Assembly: GCF_026914185.1 (NCBI RefSeq)
Contig: NC_070574.1
Span: forward strand, 806,001 to 870,000
Direction: 5' to 3'
From: Puccinia triticina
Lineage: Eukaryota; Basidiomycota; Pucciniomycetes; Pucciniales; Pucciniaceae
Length of the DNA stretch: 64,000 nucleotides
Shown: positions 1-10,608 of the stretch, piece by piece
Position numbering within the stretch: position 1 is the stretch's first letter
How the letters are laid out: every line of letters begins with the position of its first letter
Made by a program: the position numbers and the translations under genes
Notes under the pieces: generated by a model
The model's input: only the letters and a program-made list of their open reading frames with translations
Told to the model about the DNA's origin: nothing
Database searches by the model: none

Positions 1-753
1 ACCTACCCGCCGAGGGGGGCGGGCAGGTGTTTGTATACCTGCTCGCCGAGAGTTATTCTTCTCGGCGAGCAGGCAAGGCTCTCGGCGAGCAGGTGCATGT
101 ATACCTGCTCTCCGAGAGGCTCTCGGCGAGGTGGGATCTGTACCTGCCCGCCGAGGGGCTCTCGGCGAGCAGGTATACTTGCACCTGCCCGCCGAGGGGC
201 TCCCAACGAGCCATGGTGCACGCCCGTGAACGCCCATGTGGGGGCGTGCACGCCCTCGCACGCCCATACAGCGGCGTGCATGCCCTTCGACTCGCACACC
301 CTTGATAAAGGGCGTGCGGTCCACCTGACCGGTCCGCATATTCCCCCCTTGAAGGATTGTTCCCGCGCGCGCGGGAGACATCCTTCAAGGGTGTGTTACA
401 CCCAACCAGCGCCACACGCCCTTTTCGAAGGGCGTGGGCGAGGGTGTGCCCCCGGGGGACGGGTGTGCGTTTATCAACACCCGTTCTTGCTCAAGCAAAG
501 GCTGAGCAGTGGCTTTTCCTGTGCCAAGACTGAGGGGCAGCTGGGCCTGGGCCAAGGCTGAGCAGCAGCTGTGCCTGGGACAAAGCTGAGGAGCAGCTTG
601 TGAAAAATGCAAGCTAGAGGCTTCAGCTGTGCCAAAATGGGCACTGAGCTGTGTGCCAGCCAGCCCTTAACTAGCAGATGGAGTAGCTTTGGAGCTGAAA
701 CCAGAGCTGTGTTATGTCAGTTGTCATCAACTGACTACTTTTTTTTCCTGGTG
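1..753. mobile_element. GC-rich TIR element, copy 1 (right part; left end outside window)
   Basis: The right terminus at 737-753 (T-run followed by CCTGGTG) matches the terminus of a second copy at 3725-4999, and the interior shares the same arrays: about 1-205 CTCGGCGAG/CTCGCCGAG-type inverted motifs, about 205-300 GTGCACGCCC-type motifs, then a shared GGGCGTGGGCG block near 430-470. It has no convincing coding sequence; the overlapping open frames on both strands are a by-product of the repeats. Immediately to the right (754 onward) lies copia coding sequence on the minus strand, so this copy inserted into that gene. It is probably a non-autonomous DNA transposon; superfamily unassigned. 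Confidence 0.75.
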
Positions 754-2640
754 AGTAGTGCAAGCAGTCTCACAGTACATCACACCTCTAACGCAGACGT
801 TCATTCCATTCTTCCCAGGAAAAATCAGGGTCCCGATCCCTGTTATATGATCATTGCAACCATTAGTTGCCACTCTCAGGGGAATTGGTTTCTGGAGAGC
901 AGTAAAATCAAATAATGCGAACCTGTCGCCTGTGAGGTGATTGGAGGCACCTGTGTCGGATATGATCTCTGGTGCGGCCCCGATTGCATCAGCCGTGGCT
1001 CCACCGCTAATCTGAAATTCAGCTAGCTCGTCCTCTACACTACCCACTTCAACGTTCTTCGCCGAGACCGCCTGTTGGCGTTTGGGGTAGTTGGGTTTGT
1101 ACGAATCATATTGGCGGTTCGGTGGGAGAGTTCTTTGTTGTTGTGGAGGGTTGGCGACAGCGGGAGAGGACTGGACGTTGTTTGGGTAGAAATGATTTGG
1201 AATGAACGGAGTATTGGGAAAGTTATAGGGTGGTCCAAAAGGGATAAAGTTGGGGGAGACCACTATGGGGCAGAAAGGCTGATAATTGGGAAACGGCTGG
1301 GCGGGTGGGCGAGTGTTGGAAGGAAGTCCTGAGCGACCGGTACCAGGTTTCTTGCGGGCTGGACACTCATTAGACCAGTGGCCGGGCTGCTTGCATATGT
1401 GGCAGTTAATGTTGCGCACGGCATTTGCCGATATTTCTGGCACACAATTGTCTGCAGCCTCTGTAATCTGCTTGTCCGTAGCGGTGGGGAGGTAGGAAGA
1501 CGGGAGTTCGGGAGGAACAGTGATAGAAGAAGTGTCGGAAGAGGAAAAGGAAACTTGACGGTTGCATGCATACAGAATTTTTAGTAACTCGTCGAAAGAG
1601 GGGGTCTCATTCAAAACTGAGTTGAACATTTGGTTTTCGACTCGTTGAACAAATTCTCGTTTTGCCGGTCCATCGCGCAGGTTCCTTTGAAGGAGCAAGC
1701 CAAGAATGTGATCGCCGGACATATCGATGTTGAGGCTCTTCAGATCCGCGACAGAGTCAAGCATCGCCAAGCCGCACGCCGCCACGGTTGGAAAAGATTG
1801 TGGGTCCTGGGTAAGGAGTTCTTCAAAAGCCGCCATCTGCGCCGCTCGGCAGATTGAGGAGAATCGGCTCTTGATGGTGGAGAAAGCTGACTGACATGTC
1901 TTCTTGAGCGACACTTCATCTTTGAGTGCTGGATCGATTGAATTGAGAAGGATGGCCCGTCCAATCTTCTCGTCGTGAATGTTGGTGTTAGTCTTGGAGA
2001 AGAAGTCTTTGTCCCAGAGAAATTGGGACGCCAATTCCTTGATGCGACGAGCCCACTTCTGATAATTGGATCCATCGACAAGAAGGCGGTCGCGGTCACG
2101 ACAAGAGTTGACGGCTGCGTTGATGGTGGTCGCAGTCATTTTTCGATCTTCAAAGGCAAGACGTCGGGATCGGTTGTCGGCCAGAGTTCTGTCCAGTTGA
2201 TCTTGACGGGATTGTGTCTTGGGGTTGTTGTGCCTGGGAACAGGTGTTGGGGTGGTGTCGGTGTAGGGAGTAAATGGTGATGTGGGTTGTGGGACAGTAT
2301 TCGGATTTGGTTGTGCAGGTGGTGGAGGATATGCTGGGTGGTACGGGTATGGATAATAGGGATAGGGATACGGGTAAGAATGGGATGCAAAGTCGGGCAT
2401 GTTTGGGTAAGGGGAGTAGTTGGCGGGAGGTGGAATTGTTGCAGCAGGGGATGACGGGTTAGGGGGAGGATTGTTTGGTGTTGTTGGGACAAGGTTTTCT
2501 GAGTTTACGGGGGAAGGATGAAGAGTATTTTTTGTGGATGGTGGTGGGGAGTAGGCTGGTTGGGTAATCTGAGGTTGTTGTATTGCAGGCTGAGTAGTGG
2601 GTAGGGGAATTGTTGCTCGGTCTTTGGGGAAAAGGAGTAT
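754..2640 (-). pseudogene. Ty1/copia Gag-protease, truncated (copia-C)
   Basis: Minus-strand copia polyprotein fragment. From the first ATG at 2400 it reads a Pro/Tyr-rich N-terminus, a gag domain (WARRIKEL, then the core), a CCHC zinc knuckle (CHICKQPGHWSNEC, about 1363-1407) and the aspartic protease active site (SDTGASNH, near 930-965). The same frame is open up to about 2635 without another ATG, so the true start may lie upstream or be lost. The frame ends about 50 codons after the protease motif, exactly where the GC-rich TIR element begins, so integrase, reverse transcriptase and RNase H must lie on the far side of that element, outside the window. Gag packages element RNA and the protease matures the polyprotein. 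Confidence 0.85.
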
Positions 2641-2644
2641 ATGA

Positions 2645-3124
2645 AGTTATGTATAAAGTGGAAATGAAGTAAGCAGACTTAAGTATCCGAGTCCTGGAAG
2701 CCTCGTACCAAGAAGCAAAACGTTGAAAGCAAGAGGTTACTCAGGACTATCTACTCGTCCGTATTATGAAAATGAGCCTAAACTGGCCAGGAGAAAGCGT
2801 CAATATCCGACGAAAACGAATAGATAGAACTTTTCTCAACTCGCAACAAGGTTTTCAAGCTTGTTGGTACCCCGCGACCTTCACTTCGTTTTACAAAAGA
2901 GTAGCTTTAAGAGAATATGGAAGTTGAAAATGGTTTGAAGATTTTCACGGTTGTACTGATGTGTTTAGCGAAATACTTTTAGGGGCTCATGACCTGTTAT
3001 GATATGGTCGCGCTAGCATACCTATCATTGCTCTGGAGAGGCGGAAACACTATATATACTAGGTACAAGCTACGCCGCAGTCGGCTAACATATGACTAGG
3101 TATAAGCATACCTATGTCCTAACA
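2645..3124 (-). repeat. probable 5' LTR of copia-C
   Basis: Read on the minus strand, a TGTTAGGACATAGG start at 3124 is followed about 65 bp later by a TATATATA box (near 3047-3060) and then by the copia gag region. This fits a 5' LTR. The inner boundary (about 2645-2660) is approximate and the partner LTR is outside the window. Confidence 0.5.
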
Positions 3125-3724
3125 GTAACTACCCTTCGTTGCTAGAATGGACCCGAATCAACACAAGATTCCTTGCCAGCTATGGGAGTCGACAAACTCG
3201 GCAGAAATCGAAATCAAATCTTTTTTGCCAGAAGATGGCTCTTTGCATGCCACTGAGCAGTGACGCTCAGCCTGGAGATCCCAAGAAGTCCTCGGAAGTA
3301 TCTCAACGCGCTCTTGTAGCCTCCGCCAATTCACCCAAGCTGTTCAGCAAAACCGTTCATCATTATGACTAGACTCATGAATATAATTGATCTTCTGGTC
3401 ACAATAGTAATAAAATGTCCATCGTCCAGGATACTGTCATAGAAAAAATAAATAAAAACGAAAATGTGGATTTAAAGGAAATAGAACCAAGCTGTAATAT
3501 TGTGGGTGTGCATAAAGTACAAATTGTGAATATTTAGAGTGATGAAACCACACATACCTTTTGCCTGATGATTTTTCATGTCCCACTTTCAAATATTGCT
3601 TCGAAGGTAGTATAAACAGGCCCCGGAGAGCCAGGAGAGGAAAGAGAAGGGGGGATGAGGATGGCGTGCATATCCGGCAAAGGAAGAATTCAAAGGCCGG
3701 ATGCGTACCACTACCAGGACAACC
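3125..3724. other. interval without a recognised gene
   Basis: About 600 bp between copia-C and the second GC-rich TIR element. It has two short open frames: a 38-codon frame from an ATG at 3147, and a minus-strand stretch at about 3560-3720 that ends at a good splice-donor context (AAG|GTATGT near 3556). Neither matches a family I recognise. Confidence 0.4.
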
Positions 3725-4999
3725 CACCAGGAAAAAACAATGTTCCCTTGGCAGCAAGTGACATTTGAACAGCTCTGGCCATCTATCCACAGCTGGTACA
3801 TCAACGCACAAATGCAATAACTGAGTATACATTTGTTTGCCTTGCACAGCCAGCAGCAGCTAGTGTAGCTCATTCTGCCATGTGCACACACAGCTTGTGA
3901 TGTGCATCTGCTCAGGACTAATCTGCTCAAGCAACAGGTACCTGAGTTGTTCAACACCCCTCTCTCTACATTGGCACTGGGACAAGGGCATTGCCCCTGG
4001 TGCACGCCCAGCCCACCACACCCTTCAAAAAGGGCGTGTGGGGCCGCACACCCTTCAAAAAGGGTGTGTAGGGCCACACACCCTGTATTTGCGGAGGGCG
4101 TGCACACCCCTGTATGGGGGTGCAAGGCATGCCCCTGTATGGGCGTGCAAGAGGGTGCACACCCCTACATGGGCATGCAAGGGCGTGCAGGGGGCTCGCT
4201 GAGAGAGATACCTCTCGGTGAGCAGGCATACACATACACATCACTGCTCGCCGAGAGCCCCCGGCGAGCAGGCATACATGACATCCCTGCTCGCCGAGAG
4301 CCCCTCGGCAGGCAGATGTACGTATACCTGCTCGCCGAGGGGCTTACTTCTCGGCGAGCAGGTATACATACACCTGCCCGCCGAGCCTGCTCACCGAGAG
4401 CCCCTCGGCGGGCAGGTGCACATGTGCCTGCTCGCCGAGGGGCTCTCGGCGAGCAGGGATGTGTATATGCCTGCTCGTCAAGAGGGATACCTCTCGGCGA
4501 GCAGCCAAGGTGCACGCCCATGCAGGGGCGTGCACACCCTTTCACTTGCACGCCCTTGGCAAATACAGGGCATGCGGCCCCACACATCCTTTTCAAAGGG
4601 CGTGGGCGTGGGCGTGCCCCCCGGGGACGGGCATGCGTTGATCAATGAGGGGAAGTATTTTACATATGTGTGTAACAGCACAAACTTCCCTGCCTTTGCT
4701 GTACATAAAGAGGCAGGCCTAGGCAGGCTTGTTGAACTTGGACCCAACGGTCATAGGCTCATAGCTCAGTGGCTCACTGTTAGTGCAGAAATGTGCCAGA
4801 ATGAACAATGCTGGGTGGCACTGGGGATCCTTGAGCTGGGCCAGTGAGCACTGAGCCATGAGGACATGTATGTACATAAACCACTGAAACACACTGAGCA
4901 CCAAGGGCACAGGTGGCACAGGATCAGAGCCACTTTGGAGCTGCAACCAAAGTTGTCAAATGTCACTTGTCTCCAAGGGACTATTGTTTTTTCCTGGTG
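3725..4999. mobile_element. GC-rich TIR element, copy 2 (complete)
   Basis: A complete 1275-bp element. The left end CACCAGGAAAAAACAAT (3725) and the right end (4983-4999) are inverted copies, with imperfect similarity continuing for about 55 bp (TIR). Inside are inverted and direct arrays: paired CACACCCTTCAAAAAGGG palindromes near 4015-4085, GCATGCCC/GTGCACGCCC motifs near 4100-4200, CTCGGCGAG / CTCGCCGAG motifs from about 4195 to 4510, then a GC-rich block to 4640. I see no convincing target-site duplication and no transposase, so it should be non-autonomous. The dense short inverted motifs could be transposase-binding subterminal repeats or simply structural; that is inference. Confidence 0.75.
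4195..4510. repeat. palindromic CTCGGCGAG array in the TIR element
   Basis: About a dozen copies of CTCGGCGAGCAGG and its reverse complement alternate at 20-40 bp spacing, often as head-to-head pairs with a short spacer such as TATACATACA. The same array occurs at 1-205. It opens all reading frames on both strands. Confidence 0.8.
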
Positions 5000-5268
5000 A
5001 CCCGTCGACCAGCGTCTTGTCGCACTGCAGAATGTCTGGTTCCTTGCGCTTGATTCTACTTCGTGCATGTCTTTCCCGCGGAGCCATCACGCGCGGGCAA
5101 GTGGGGGCGGAATTGCTGTTCATCGACCATTGCGATTCGAACGGGAGTTTCAAGTGTCTACGTTTTGTGCATCAATTGCGACGGGAACTCCTCCACCTCG
5201 CTCCACTTGTTCCAGGTGGAGGGAAATGGAGGCAGGTGGAGGGAGGAAAGGGGGTACAAACCGACTAG
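5000..5268 (+). CDS. possible exon of a RAD51-paralog-like protein (weak)
   Basis: Directly right of the TIR element a plus-strand frame reads a stretch containing LRLILLRACL and, after a gap, ELLFIDHCD...LRFVHQLRREL. The spacing of an alpha-helix, a hydrophobic strand ending in IDxD-like residues and a following helix resembles the ATPase core of XRCC2-type RAD51 paralogs after the P-loop. No clear P-loop is visible and the upstream part would be where the TIR element sits, so if real the gene is disrupted. The minus strand is also open here (a basic KRKEPD-containing stretch), so this is a suggestion only. Confidence 0.2.
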
Positions 5269-6615
5269 GGGAGGTATAAAGAGGGCACATGCAGTCGGCA
5301 TCTACTCTAATGGGAAACATGCTTTGTAACAGATGATCGTCCGTCAGAACCATGTCTCAATTCCGTGTCTTCCATAGGTAAAAAGAACTTGTCGGCACAG
5401 CATTTGCTCAATTGGGGACGACGGAGGGCTGCGTTGGCCTCCACCGTCCTCCCGTCCTTGTGCTAGCGCAACGTCGTGTCTGCCCCCCATCGTTGGGCCC
5501 GGGGATGGCCACATTCACGACCCACGGAGGGAAAACTGCCTGAAGCTTATGAGACGGGAGACACATGGCTCGCCTTCGAACCATCCGCAGGGCCCAACAC
5601 TCCTTTTATCCACGTCACATCAGTGAGAAACCGCCGCTCACTTGCACATGCAAGCCGGCTCGTATCCCGGACTGAGCAGACCTGGAATCGTTGGCGAGAG
5701 CGTGATAGCGCATACATAAACATATATTTAAATCAAGCTTACGCACTCATGGAAGGCCATGGACCCCACGCCGAGACTTTATTTACATTTAAGTTATTGG
5801 CCTTATAATTAGTAGGGGGCCAACAATCAAGGATCGATAGGGTGGAACAATTTTACGTACGGTAATCGATCGAGTTTGCCACAGAACGCTGGAGATATTG
5901 ATGCTCATACACAGTTGGTGCTGTTTGTCAAGATGATACGCAACAGGTTCCGTGGTGGAGTCAGGCAAGTTTGAACATCGGCCTCGTCGTCGATCACCTC
6001 TGACTTCGCGTCTGGGCTCAGCAGAATCGGCAAGCTTTTGCGGTACCTGAGTGGCATCGGTCCCTAGCTGAGCCTACTGCCTGGTTACGTTAGGTTACGT
6101 TTGATCCGACAGTGCTAGCACGGTCTGACACTTGGGAAACTGGGCAACACCTCCGTCTGCTTGGAGGAATGCGCAAGCATCTAAAATTTGGACCCTCAAC
6201 GTGCTCGCCTCAAAATGTGTCAACGAAGCTCAGCGGTCCATGGCCATGTTTGCCGGATCTGAGGTCCTTCGCTTCAGCCATGTGCTGTCAGCTAGGGTTC
6301 AACCTTACAACCAAAGGCTACAAACTTCAAGCTTCTTCGAGTGTTAATAATCGTCTATTTGTCATTGGTTTTCGATAAGTCAGACGGCAGTGCAGCACCT
6401 CATCAGCACTTCGACCCCGGTATATATGCTCTTCATTAACGTTGGCAGCGTTACCCGCCCCCTCTTGTCCTCAATCTTTTCTCACTCCCCCACGTAGCAT
6501 AGCCATCCTTGGATTGAAAGCCTTCCGTCGTTCAATTAACTGCCTCGATTTCGCGTCAGCCCCCACTAGTCCTCAACTACTCCCACTCTCATTATCTGTC
6601 TTGCAATTGAAAAAA
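5269..6615. other. intergenic region upstream of noxR
   Basis: About 1.35 kb with no recognised gene. A TATATATG box at about 6420 and a pyrimidine-rich tract (6460-6610) precede the noxR start and are the likely promoter and 5' leader. A GGTATAAAG sequence near 5274 could be another TATA element. The open frames at 5476-5808 and 6112-6378 show no family features. Confidence 0.4.
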
Positions 6616-7699
6616 ATGAATCATCAAATCTACACCGACCGAACTTGGACGAGGGCGCTAAAATACTTTGATAACCAAGATTTAGACCGCTCACTCTATG
6701 TCTTCGAGGCAGGTTGCTGTTTGAACAACTCTCTCTTAAAATCCGAATCCTGAGATTGAAATTTGTTGTCTGATCCGGGTTTTCTCTGGCCGAATGTAGA
6801 TGATCTCTCGCTCGCCTAGGATCTGTTTCAACATGGGCATGGTTCAGGCTGGCTTGGGCGATTATCCATCCGCCGTCGACTGCTTCCAAGCGGCAGTCTC
6901 TGATCAATCGGCCTCGCCCGTAGAATACTTTCAGCTTGGGGCCCTCCTCTTTTCTCTCGAAGATTATGAACATGCTCACCAAAATTTCTCAGTGGCTCTG
7001 TTGGTGAGTCTACTACCACCCTGCCTACTGAACCTCTAGACATCTTGCCCACTCTCGAATGATACCTGCTCGGAAAGCCAGAGGCTGATTGAAACAATGT
7101 TACAGCTCATGGGTGGGCGTTCTCGAATTGATTACCAAGAAGCAGGCCTCAACTTCTGTTTGTATGCTTGCGAGGTAATCTTCAATTGCGCCATTTGCCT
7201 GCTACATTTGGTCAGTTTATGATTTTTAGGGGGCTCAGGATTGCGCTCATAACAGCAGGATTTCTGACTTGCACTTGTGATGCACCCCTTCCGGCTGCAG
7301 GGGAGGTTTGACGAAGGTACCGAGACCTTATCGGATGCTCGAGAGAAGCAAGAATACCCATCGCAGATTCCGTGTTCTCTGGAAGTTTTCAGCATCCCAG
7401 CCTTGAGCGAAGACGGCGGGTACGGCTCGGCGACCCGGGCGGATTACTGGAAGGTCTTCCAGGTCCCCAACGGGACCCTCTACCGCCCGGTCACTCAGGA
7501 TTCAGACACGAAATCCCAGCGCCCGAGCTGCAAGCTCGAAAGCATCCCTTCCAGTCCTACCGAGTATCTGCCATCGATTACGGAGGAGTCTTCTAGCGAC
7601 ACTCACAGCGCCCCCCGCAGTCTGAGATCACCTTTCAAACCTTTCAAACTCTTCAAAATCGGCAAGCAGCGCTCGTCTCCTTTCTTTAAGGCAAACTAA
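6616..7699 (+). CDS. noxR: NoxR / p67phox-like NADPH oxidase regulator (4 exons)
   Basis: Predicted 266-residue TPR protein. Exons: 6616-6708, 6800-7003, 7106-7210, 7301-7699; all joins are phase 0. Exon 1 reads TWTRALKYFDNQDLDRSL, then after the first intron ISRSPRICFNMGMVQAGLGDYPSAVDCF and further TPR helices to FCLYACEVIFNCAICLLHLGRFDEG. A later segment, VFQVPNGTLYRP, corresponds to the conserved stretch after the TPRs in NoxR. In fungi NoxR binds Rac through the TPRs and activates NoxA/NoxB at the membrane. The alignment of exon 1 to exon 2 requires an intron 6709-6799 with a GC donor (GAG|GCAGGT...TAG); the GT four bases downstream would break the frame. The Ser/Lys-rich C-terminus shows no PB1 or SH3 domain, so the protein is short compared with ascomycete NoxR. 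I chose the ATG at 6616 because it starts the TPR helix and follows the pyrimidine leader. Confidence 0.85.
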
Positions 7700-8442
7700 T
7701 TTATTCAACGCTTTCAATTTTTACTCCCGCATTCTATATCTGAGTTTCTATATGCAAATTACGCTGTACATTCCCCCTCTCCCACTCCAGAAATGACAAT
7801 CTCTTGAGCAGACAATTTCTTCGACCTATATCCTGACTATATCCACATATCTGACCATATTCTTCGGCCCATCCACGAAACGCTGGCACCTCTTTAAACC
7901 CATGTATGTTAAGCAGTCTCCCGCATGTACCATTGGGCCTCTTTCTCCTCGTTGTTTTTTCATGTTGTTCTGTTTTAGCTGTAACAGAGAAAGACTTTTA
8001 TTTAATCATTTCAACATCATGGAGGTTGGAACAACAACGACCCAAAAGGAATTGTGCCCGAGAGTCTTGACATCGACCTATGACGGGTAAGCCTATCAAT
8101 GTCAGGTTTGCTTACAGTCACATATTTGCAAACTTCGCAAATAACTCAGCCTCGCCTCGAATCAACTCAATCGACTTTGTATCGCATAAGAGTGTGCGCT
8201 GATCCGGGCGAATACCTGTGCCAATGGCAGAATGAGATGGGGGCGTTGTTTCTGAAGAGGGGGCTCGGTCGTTCCTGAAACAGTAAACTCCTTGTGTGGT
8301 CTCATGGGCGGATGAGTTTTTGAAGAGTTGAGGAGTACATAAAGTAATCGGGAAGGTGAGGTGGGGGATGGAGAGTGAACTGGAGCAAGAGTTGACAAAC
8401 ACTGAAGGATGGTAGGTGCAGTTAAACAAGGCAGTGTGTGAG
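7700..8442. other. noxR downstream region with a possible short plus-strand exon
   Basis: Mostly non-coding 3' flank of noxR. A possible new first exon starts at ATG 8019 (MEVGTTTTQKELCPRVLTS), ending at a GGTAAGC donor near 8087, and could join after an AACTCAG acceptor (about 8149) to a stretch reading PRINSIDF, which resembles the start of a WD40 protein. The frame closes soon after, so this is weak. Confidence 0.25.
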
Positions 8443-8814
8443 CAATGGTGAAACAGATACTATACAATACAGTATCTTCAGATACTTGTGTATTGTATCT
8501 GTTGAAAAATACAAAATTGTAAATACAAATGTATTGTATCTGCCTGAAGATACAATACCATAGTATTGTATCAATAAATTATTAAAACTTGATTTTCTTG
8601 TTTTTGGCCACTGTGGACTGTATACAGAAAAACTATCAAAAAACGTAAAAATACAGTATCTTGTATTGGGCTGTATTTGCAACAAGATACCAAGGTTTGA
8701 ATACATTTGTACAGTATTGGTCTTTGAATACAATACAAATAAATAGTATTGGGTGCAAAACAGATACAAATACAGGCAGATACAGATACATGTATTGTAT
8801 TTGTTTCACCGTTG
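8443..8814. mobile_element. hAT-like MITE, AT-rich
   Basis: 372-bp element with terminal inverted repeats (CAATGGTGAAAC at 8443 and its near-perfect inverse GTTTCACCGTTG ending at 8814). The flanks TGTGTGAG and GGTGTGAG match at 7 of 8 positions, as expected for an 8-bp hAT target duplication. The interior is dominated by permutations of GATACAATAC in both orientations and can fold extensively. No coding capacity. Confidence 0.7.
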
Positions 8815-9364
8815 GTGTGAGGCCGAGTGATTTTAGGTGGACAACAGAAATTCAACAGGTAATTACCACCACATGCATGGGTATTTTCAGGTTACAAACC
8901 ATAACTCAGATTGTCCTCAACCACACATCAAACAATTGCAGTTACTTGACAACTGATGCCATTACCCTCAATTGACTGAATTTGAAAGCTGCACAGTGTG
9001 GCAAATCAGCTGATTAATTACTTGCCTCTTAATCCCAGAAGTATGTATCTCGTTGATTGCTGGGATTGGTCCAACCAATCATATATTTATACATCTTACA
9101 AGTACTACCTAAAGCCGTAAACTCAAGCTGTGTGGCTAGAAAGAGTCTTAGTAAAACTGGAGCTAACCTACGGGTCTATTCGGGACAACCCGAATGATAG
9201 TCAATTAGAGGACCTCCCGGCTGGGGTCTTGAAATTGGGCAGAACTGAAATTTTGTTTTGCTTTCAAAAACAATCCTTGAGGCATCGATGTATTTCCTAG
9301 TCAAGTAGCTCGCATATATTTCAAACAAGGCTGATCGCTGTCACCGTTAATACTGTTGTCTGGG
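8815..9364. other. downstream flank of NTF2, no gene seen
   Basis: About 550 bp between the MITE and the NTF2 stop codon. I see no conserved coding segment. It probably contains the NTF2 3' UTR (minus strand). Confidence 0.4.
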
Positions 9365-10348
9365 TTAGCCCTGCAGAAGTAGACGCCGTTTGTATAAAGT
9401 TTATATATATATATATAAAAACAAGGATGAAATACAGCCACAAGCTGGTCAGCAGGGCTTTAAAGCTTGACGGGCTCGATGAGACTTTGTGATCGATAGT
9501 GAGAAACGTTGACTGACATATACGAGTCGGAAAACATCATTGAGGACAAAGTAGGTTCCATTTTCCTGAACAAGATGGAACGCTTGAGAGAACCTGAGGG
9601 GGTTCGCTTCACCGTCGACCTAGGAGAGAGGATTGAGAAGGAGGCCATTAAGGAACGAGATGAAAAAGATCAAAACTCGAAGCATGGGGCAAGGTATAAT
9701 AAACAAATGGGAATCAGACCAACTTGGAGTGCACCAGTGACAAGCACGATGATGCTTGGGTTGGCCGAGTTAGAGGGCTGAGCATCGAGCGTGTGTACTT
9801 GGTGGGTCACCTTGGTGAACGGCAACTCTTGGAGCTTCTTGACAATATTCGCAGTCCCGAGGTATGGGCTGGCTTCGAATGTCAGCATAGACGTTTCGCG
9901 CTAGAGTTGATCATCCCGGATTCGATCGAGTCAGTGTTCCTGGTAGATCAGCCAAATAAAATGTTTGACTGGTCTCACGTAGAGTGGTGCTAGTTGACTC
10001 CGGTCCGTATCACTGCCAAGGGCGTATTTGTCTCAGAATCAGGAAGGTGCAGGCGATGAATTCATGATGAAAATTACGCACAATTTTTCATAACTGTTTC
10101 AGTTTGGTAGATGGTATTCGGACCAGGGAGGTGATACGTTTAGACCATCAATATCCAACGATCGTAAAAGGTTGGGTGTCACGAAGGAGAGGAAAAAGAC
10201 ACTCACTAAAATTGTACGAACTGAGATCGTCATATTCAGAAGGAAATCAAATACAAAAGAGTGATACGTTTGAATCAGTTGATGTAAATGATGAAAGCTC
10301 TTAGGATAAGGTACTTACCTGAGTAGCGACTTCAGAAGGGCTGGACAT
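9365..10348 (-). CDS. NTF2: nuclear transport factor 2 (7 coding exons)
   Basis: NTF2 imports RanGDP into the nucleus. Coding exons on the minus strand: 10319-10348, 10207-10220, 10082-10093, 9979-10012, 9724-9900, 9518-9619 and 9365-9370, giving 124 residues, the usual NTF2 length. Every intron has GT-AG ends. The product starts MSSPSEVATQFVQFYYEKF, continues DTDRSQLAPLY, then a long exon with SMLTFEASPYLGT, LPFTKVTHQVHTLDAQPS and VLVTGALQ, then VDGEANPLRFSQAFHL and YFVLNDVFRLVY, and ends with a single glycine codon before TAA in the last exon. All hallmark NTF2 segments are present. Exons 2 and 3 are only 14 and 12 nt. The last intron (9371-9517) contains a TA microsatellite. Nothing is broken, so the gene is probably functional; it has a transposon 222 bp upstream of its start. 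Confidence 0.93.
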
Positions 10349-10570
10349 CGTGATATCTTTCGAGAGGCTGGCAAATTGGGGATCGTTGGAGAGATAAACC
10401 TGAACCTGGATTTATGTAATTCAAGCCAAACGATTCCTTGTCAGCCGACCGGAGGAAAGCTTATCTGGCCGGTTGAACTGCGGGCGGCCGCCGCGCGCAC
10501 TGGGGGGGAGCACGATCAGGCGCAAGCGGAACTTCGACTGCAGAAATCAACTGCTGAGACAAATCAGTTC
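10349..10570 (-). promoter_or_regulatory. NTF2 5' flank, cut by the Ngaro insertion
   Basis: Only 222 bp separate the NTF2 start codon from the A1 repeat of the Ngaro element. This interval must hold the 5' leader and the proximal promoter unless transcription starts inside the transposon. I see no clear TATA box; a GC-rich patch lies at about 10480-10510. Confidence 0.4.
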
Positions 10571-10608
10571 ATTGCGGGGGTGCGAGTAGGGCACCGGGAG
10601 CTCCCCTC

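Noticed and set aside
3..415. Overlapping open frames on both strands in the palindromic array (also 3966-4648)
   Set aside because: All frames are open because the repeat unit lacks stop codons; the peptides are repetitive (such as PARREPLGEQV) and no start, splice or family feature supports translation.
9401..9418. TATATATATA run as a TATA box
   Set aside because: It lies inside the last intron of NTF2 and is a simple microsatellite.
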